Positions 20,723 to 22,905 of a stretch of 22,905 nt of DNA are shown here, in pieces. Position 1 is the stretch's first letter. Each line of letters starts with the position of its first letter. The notes beneath the pieces are model-generated. The model did not search any database and was not told the origin of the DNA. It saw only the letters and a list, made by a program, of their open reading frames with translations. The DNA is taken from positions 1 through 22,905 of the forward strand of contig CAUEBO010000043.1 of NCBI GenBank assembly GCA_958454405.1, given 5' to 3'. The position numbers and the translations under genes are program-made. The DNA is from an uncultured Eggerthellaceae bacterium. Lineage in GTDB: Bacteria; Actinomycetota; Coriobacteriia; Coriobacteriales; Eggerthellaceae.

Positions 20723-21603
20723 TACGCGCCCTCGCGGCCGCCCTCGAAGCGGTTCGCCGCGGCCAGCCCAAGCGCGGCGATGACGAGCGTCGCGACGGCG
20801 CAGACGGCCGCGATTCCCGCATAAGCCGATGCGAGCGCCGCCGCCTCGGCGCCCGCGCCGCCGACGATCGAGAGCTCGATGGGAAGCGTTGCCAGCCTCG
20901 ACGGCCACGCGAACGGCACGAAGGCCGCCGCCGCAGCCCCCAGCCCTCCGGAGAGCGTGCCGGTCACCAGGCCGTTCGCGAGCCCCCCGAGCGACGCCAT
21001 CGCGACGATGAGGCCGAGCGCCCCGAGGCCGATGGAGGCGTTTCGCCCGAACCGCAGCGCAACGAACAGGAGGACCAGGTAGAGGCACGCGCTGCCCGCC
21101 CCGATGCCCAGCACGGCGGCGGCGAGGGCCGCGAGCGAAGGCACCGGCCTGCCCGCGAAGGCGAGGGCCGCGCAGAAGAGCGCCGCCGCGACGATCGCCG
21201 CCATGAACCCCAGCGCCAGGAGCGCCGCCGCCTTCGCCGCAAGCGCCCGGCGACGCGATGGAACCCCGAGCAGGTTCGCGCAGCCCCCCGCCGCCCGCTC
21301 CGCGTCCGCCGCCAGGCCGCAGGAGATGCCTGCCAAAAGCGGGGCGCCGGCGCCGAGCAGCTGGAAGAACGCGTCGGCGCCTAGAAGGGAATCCCAGGAG
21401 GAGGTGGCGAAGTACGCGCCCGCCAGGCCCCCCAAGGCCGCCGCGAGCGCCCCGTGCAAGAACACGAGCGGCGACCTGCGCAGCCTGATGGCCTCGGAGC
21501 GCAGCGCGCCTGCGAAGGACATGCGCGCCGGACGGGGCCCGTCGGCCCCGCGCGGCCAGGCCGCCTGCCGCGCTTCGATGCGCGGCAGGCCCCCCGCCGT
21601 CAC
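20722..21603 (-). CDS. ABC transporter permease, second subunit (LanG/MutG-like)
   Basis: A 293-residue membrane subunit. It has about six hydrophobic segments, starting at SPLVFLHGALAAALGGLAGAY (in short SPLVFLHG...), and is rich in Ala, Gly and Leu. Position after a MutE-like permease and an ATPase, and before a response regulator and kinase, fits the second permease of LanFEG lantibiotic-immunity exporters; sequence alone shows only an ABC-2-type permease. The GTG at 21603 was chosen because GGGAGG lies four bases upstream and the GTG overlaps the previous stop as GTGA. A later ATG at 21522 (MSFAGALRSEAIRL) begins where homologues usually start but has no ribosome site. The residues between the two starts are polar and include a perfect hairpin in the mRNA. 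Confidence 0.78.
   Translation of the reverse strand: MTAGGLPRIEARQAAWPRGADGPRPARMSFAGALRSEAIRLRRSPLVFLHGALAAALGGLAGAYFATSSWDSLLGADAFFQLLGAGAPLLAGISCGLAADAERAAGGCANLLGVPSRRRALAAKAAALLALGFMAAIVAAALFCAALAFAGRPVPSLAALAAAVLGIGAGSACLYLVLLFVALRFGRNASIGLGALGLIVAMASLGGLANGLVTGTLSGGLGAAAAAFVPFAWPSRLATLPIELSIVGGAGAEAAALASAYAGIAAVCAVATLVIAALGLAAANRFEGGREGA
21563..21590 (-). repeat. Perfect 11-bp inverted repeat at the junction of the two permease genes
   Basis: GCCTGCCGCGC (21563-21573) and GCGCGGCAGGC (21580-21590) with a 6-base loop. It lies 10 bases after the first permease's stop and within the first codons of the second if that starts at the GTG at 21603. There is no T-run. It could lower translation or transcription into the second permease. 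Confidence 0.75.
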
Positions 21604-22442
21604 GACGCCTCCCTGCCCGCGTACCATCTCGCCCCCGCGAGCGCCAGGGCGGCGAAGAGCGCGACGGCGATGCCGAGCCCCGCGCACGCCTGCCACCCGA
21701 AGACGCCCAGCGGGTCGCCCGCGGCAAGGGGCACGCCCGAAGGGGCCACGCCCGTGAACGGAGAGGCGGCGCAGAGCGTCGTTGCGGGCGGGAAGGCGAA
21801 CCAAATCTCCGACGTCCACAGCGCGATGCTCGCCCCCAGCTGCAGCAGCGTCGGCACGGCGATGCCCGCGAGCGTGCCGAAGCGGCTCGTCAACGCGAGC
21901 GAGGCCGGCACCATCCACGAGCTCGCGACCGTGAGGACGGCCGCCGCCGCAAGCCCCTCCGCGAAGCTCGGGCCCTCGGCTCCCGCCAGCGTCAGCGCCG
22001 TCGAGACGGCGAGGACGACCAGGTTCGCGCCGAACGCGAGCGCGAGCGCATAGGCCGTCTTGGCCCACCAGGTGCGCCGGGGAGAGAACGGCAGGGCGAG
22101 CACGGGCCGCAGCTTCTGCCGCGCGTCGAGGTTCGCCACCGAAGCGCAGATAAGCGCGACGGCGATGGGCATCATGAGGGCGTACCAGTAATTCCACAGG
22201 CACGTGGAAACGCCCCCCACCGCGCCCGTTCCGGGAACGACGCCCGAAGCGAGCACGCCCAGCGCGCAGAACGGCAGCGGCGCGACGAGCGCGATCTTGC
22301 GAGGAGCCGCATGCCGCCCTTTCAGGATCTCCGCTTTGAGGACGGCTGCGAACGAGCCCGCCCGCAGGGAGGCCCGCCGCTTTGCGCGGACGGCCCCTTC
22401 GCCTGCGCCGGCCGCCGCATCGAAGCCGATCGCCCCCGTCAT
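21600..22442 (-). CDS. ABC transporter permease, first subunit (LanE/MutE-like)
   Basis: A 280-residue membrane subunit. After a polar N-terminus of about 30 residues, the sequence AAVLKAEILKGRHAAPRKI, the hydrophobic ALVAPLPFCALGVLASG and the WNYWYALMMP motif match the lantibiotic-immunity permease family MutE/EpiE, which typically opens with an LKAE-LK-KR segment and has a W-WY signature (family knowledge). About six membrane segments follow, ending in ALALAGARWYAGREAS. The ATG at 22442 overlaps the ATPase stop as ATGA and follows AAGGGGG. A longer reading from a GTG at 22463 is less likely. It works with the ATPase and second permease to expel peptide from the membrane (inference from family). 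Confidence 0.82.
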   Translation of the reverse strand: MTGAIGFDAAAGAGEGAVRAKRRASLRAGSFAAVLKAEILKGRHAAPRKIALVAPLPFCALGVLASGVVPGTGAVGGVSTCLWNYWYALMMPIAVALICASVANLDARQKLRPVLALPFSPRRTWWAKTAYALALAFGANLVVLAVSTALTLAGAEGPSFAEGLAAAAVLTVASSWMVPASLALTSRFGTLAGIAVPTLLQLGASIALWTSEIWFAFPPATTLCAASPFTGVAPSGVPLAAGDPLGVFGWQACAGLGIAVALFAALALAGARWYAGREAS

Positions 22443-22905
22443 GCCGCCCGCCCCCTTCCGCACACGCTCATGAAGAGCCGTTCCAGATCGGCGTTCGGGT
22501 CGAGGTCGCCTTCGTAGGCCAGCCTGCCGTTCGCGATGATGCCCACGCGATCCGCCGTCTGCCCGATCTCGGAGAGGATGTGGCTCGACACGATCACCGT
22601 CACGCCATGCGCCGGAAACGACCGGATGAGCGTGCGCAGCTCGTCGATGCCGATGGGATCGAGCCCGTTCGCCGGCTCGTCCAGAACAAGCAGCCGCGGA
22701 CGGGCGAGCAGGGCCAGCGCGATGCCCAGGCGCTGCTTCATGCCCAAGGAGAACTGGCCCGCGCGCTTCTCGCCGGTGCCCTCGAGGTCGACCGTGCGCA
22801 GCGCTTCGCCGATGCGCTCCTCAGGCAGGCCCAGCAACGTCGTGCGCACGCGCAGGTTCTCGCGCGCCGTGAGGTTCTCGTAGAGCGGCGGCGTCTCTAT
22901 GAGCG
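22439..22905 (-). CDS. ABC transporter ATPase (LanF/MutF-like), N-terminus outside window
   Basis: About 154 C-terminal residues of an ABC ATPase; the Walker A part lies beyond the window edge. The visible part opens with LIETPPLYENLTARENL, the region just after the Q-loop that is typical of drug/lantibiotic-export ATPases. It has the signature FSLGMKQRLGIALAL, Walker B with catalytic Glu in RLLVLDEPANGLDP, the D-loop and the H-loop in VIVSSHILSEI. It powers the two permeases encoded directly downstream with 4-base overlaps. Export of antibiotics or lantibiotics is the likely role; simple multidrug export is the alternative. The first codons and the operon promoter are not in view. Confidence 0.92.
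   Translation of the reverse strand, partial: LIETPPLYENLTARENLRVRTTLLGLPEERIGEALRTVDLEGTGEKRAGQFSLGMKQRLGIALALLARPRLLVLDEPANGLDPIGIDELRTLIRSFPAHGVTVIVSSHILSEIGQTADRVGIIANGRLAYEGDLDPNADLERLFMSVCGRGRAA

Noticed and set aside
1..22905. CRISPR array, insertion sequence, prophage or integrative element
   Set aside because: No regularly spaced repeats, transposase, integrase or phage genes and no tRNA attachment site were seen; composition is even and the genes are mostly core functions.

Overview
The window is a high-GC chromosomal segment. Gene content and style (strong AGGAGG-type ribosome sites, tight overlapping genes, T-poor terminators, a lone lspA-rluD pair behind ileS, acyl-CoA dehydrogenase and crotonase genes with a LysR regulator) suggest a gut actinobacterium of the class Coriobacteriia, most likely Eggerthellaceae. 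The taxon is inferred from the look of the proteins, not from a search. No tRNA, rRNA, insertion sequence, prophage or CRISPR array was seen.

Layout. Positions 1-2745 (minus strand) hold a pyrimidine operon, pyrR-pyrB-pyrC, with a clear promoter and a leader that looks like a PyrR-controlled transcription attenuator; pyrC runs off the window. Positions 2746-6407 (plus) hold a crotonase-fold protein, an acyl-CoA dehydrogenase and a LysR-type regulator, each separated by hairpins. These are likely parts of a CoA-thioester pathway whose substrate cannot be read from the sequence. Positions 6492-8751 (minus) hold hemH and coaBC with an overlap. A CmpB-like membrane protein (8843-9664, plus) diverges from them. 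Positions 9675-14134 (minus) are the ileS-lspA-rluD operon. A DegV fatty-acid-binding protein (plus), a small GlsB/YeaQ membrane protein (minus) and the translesion polymerase DinB (minus) follow. At 17238-18356 (plus) lies a full-length fold-type I aminotransferase homologue that has lost the PLP lysine. Positions 18423-22905 (minus) are one run of genes: ABC ATPase (cut by the window end), two permeases, an OmpR-family response regulator and a sensor histidine kinase. This matches the lantibiotic-immunity type LanFEG transporter with its two-component system.

How the genes work together. The pyr genes make carbamoyl-aspartate and dihydroorotate under uridine-nucleotide feedback. The ABC/two-component block probably senses a peptide antibiotic and removes it from the membrane. 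The most unusual items are the lysine-less aminotransferase with a structured leader, the crotonase that lacks both canonical glutamates but has an Asp in the dehalogenase-like position, the PyrR attenuator, a ferrochelatase that reads like the protoporphyrin (proteobacterial) type, and several strong inverted repeats in leaders and at gene junctions.
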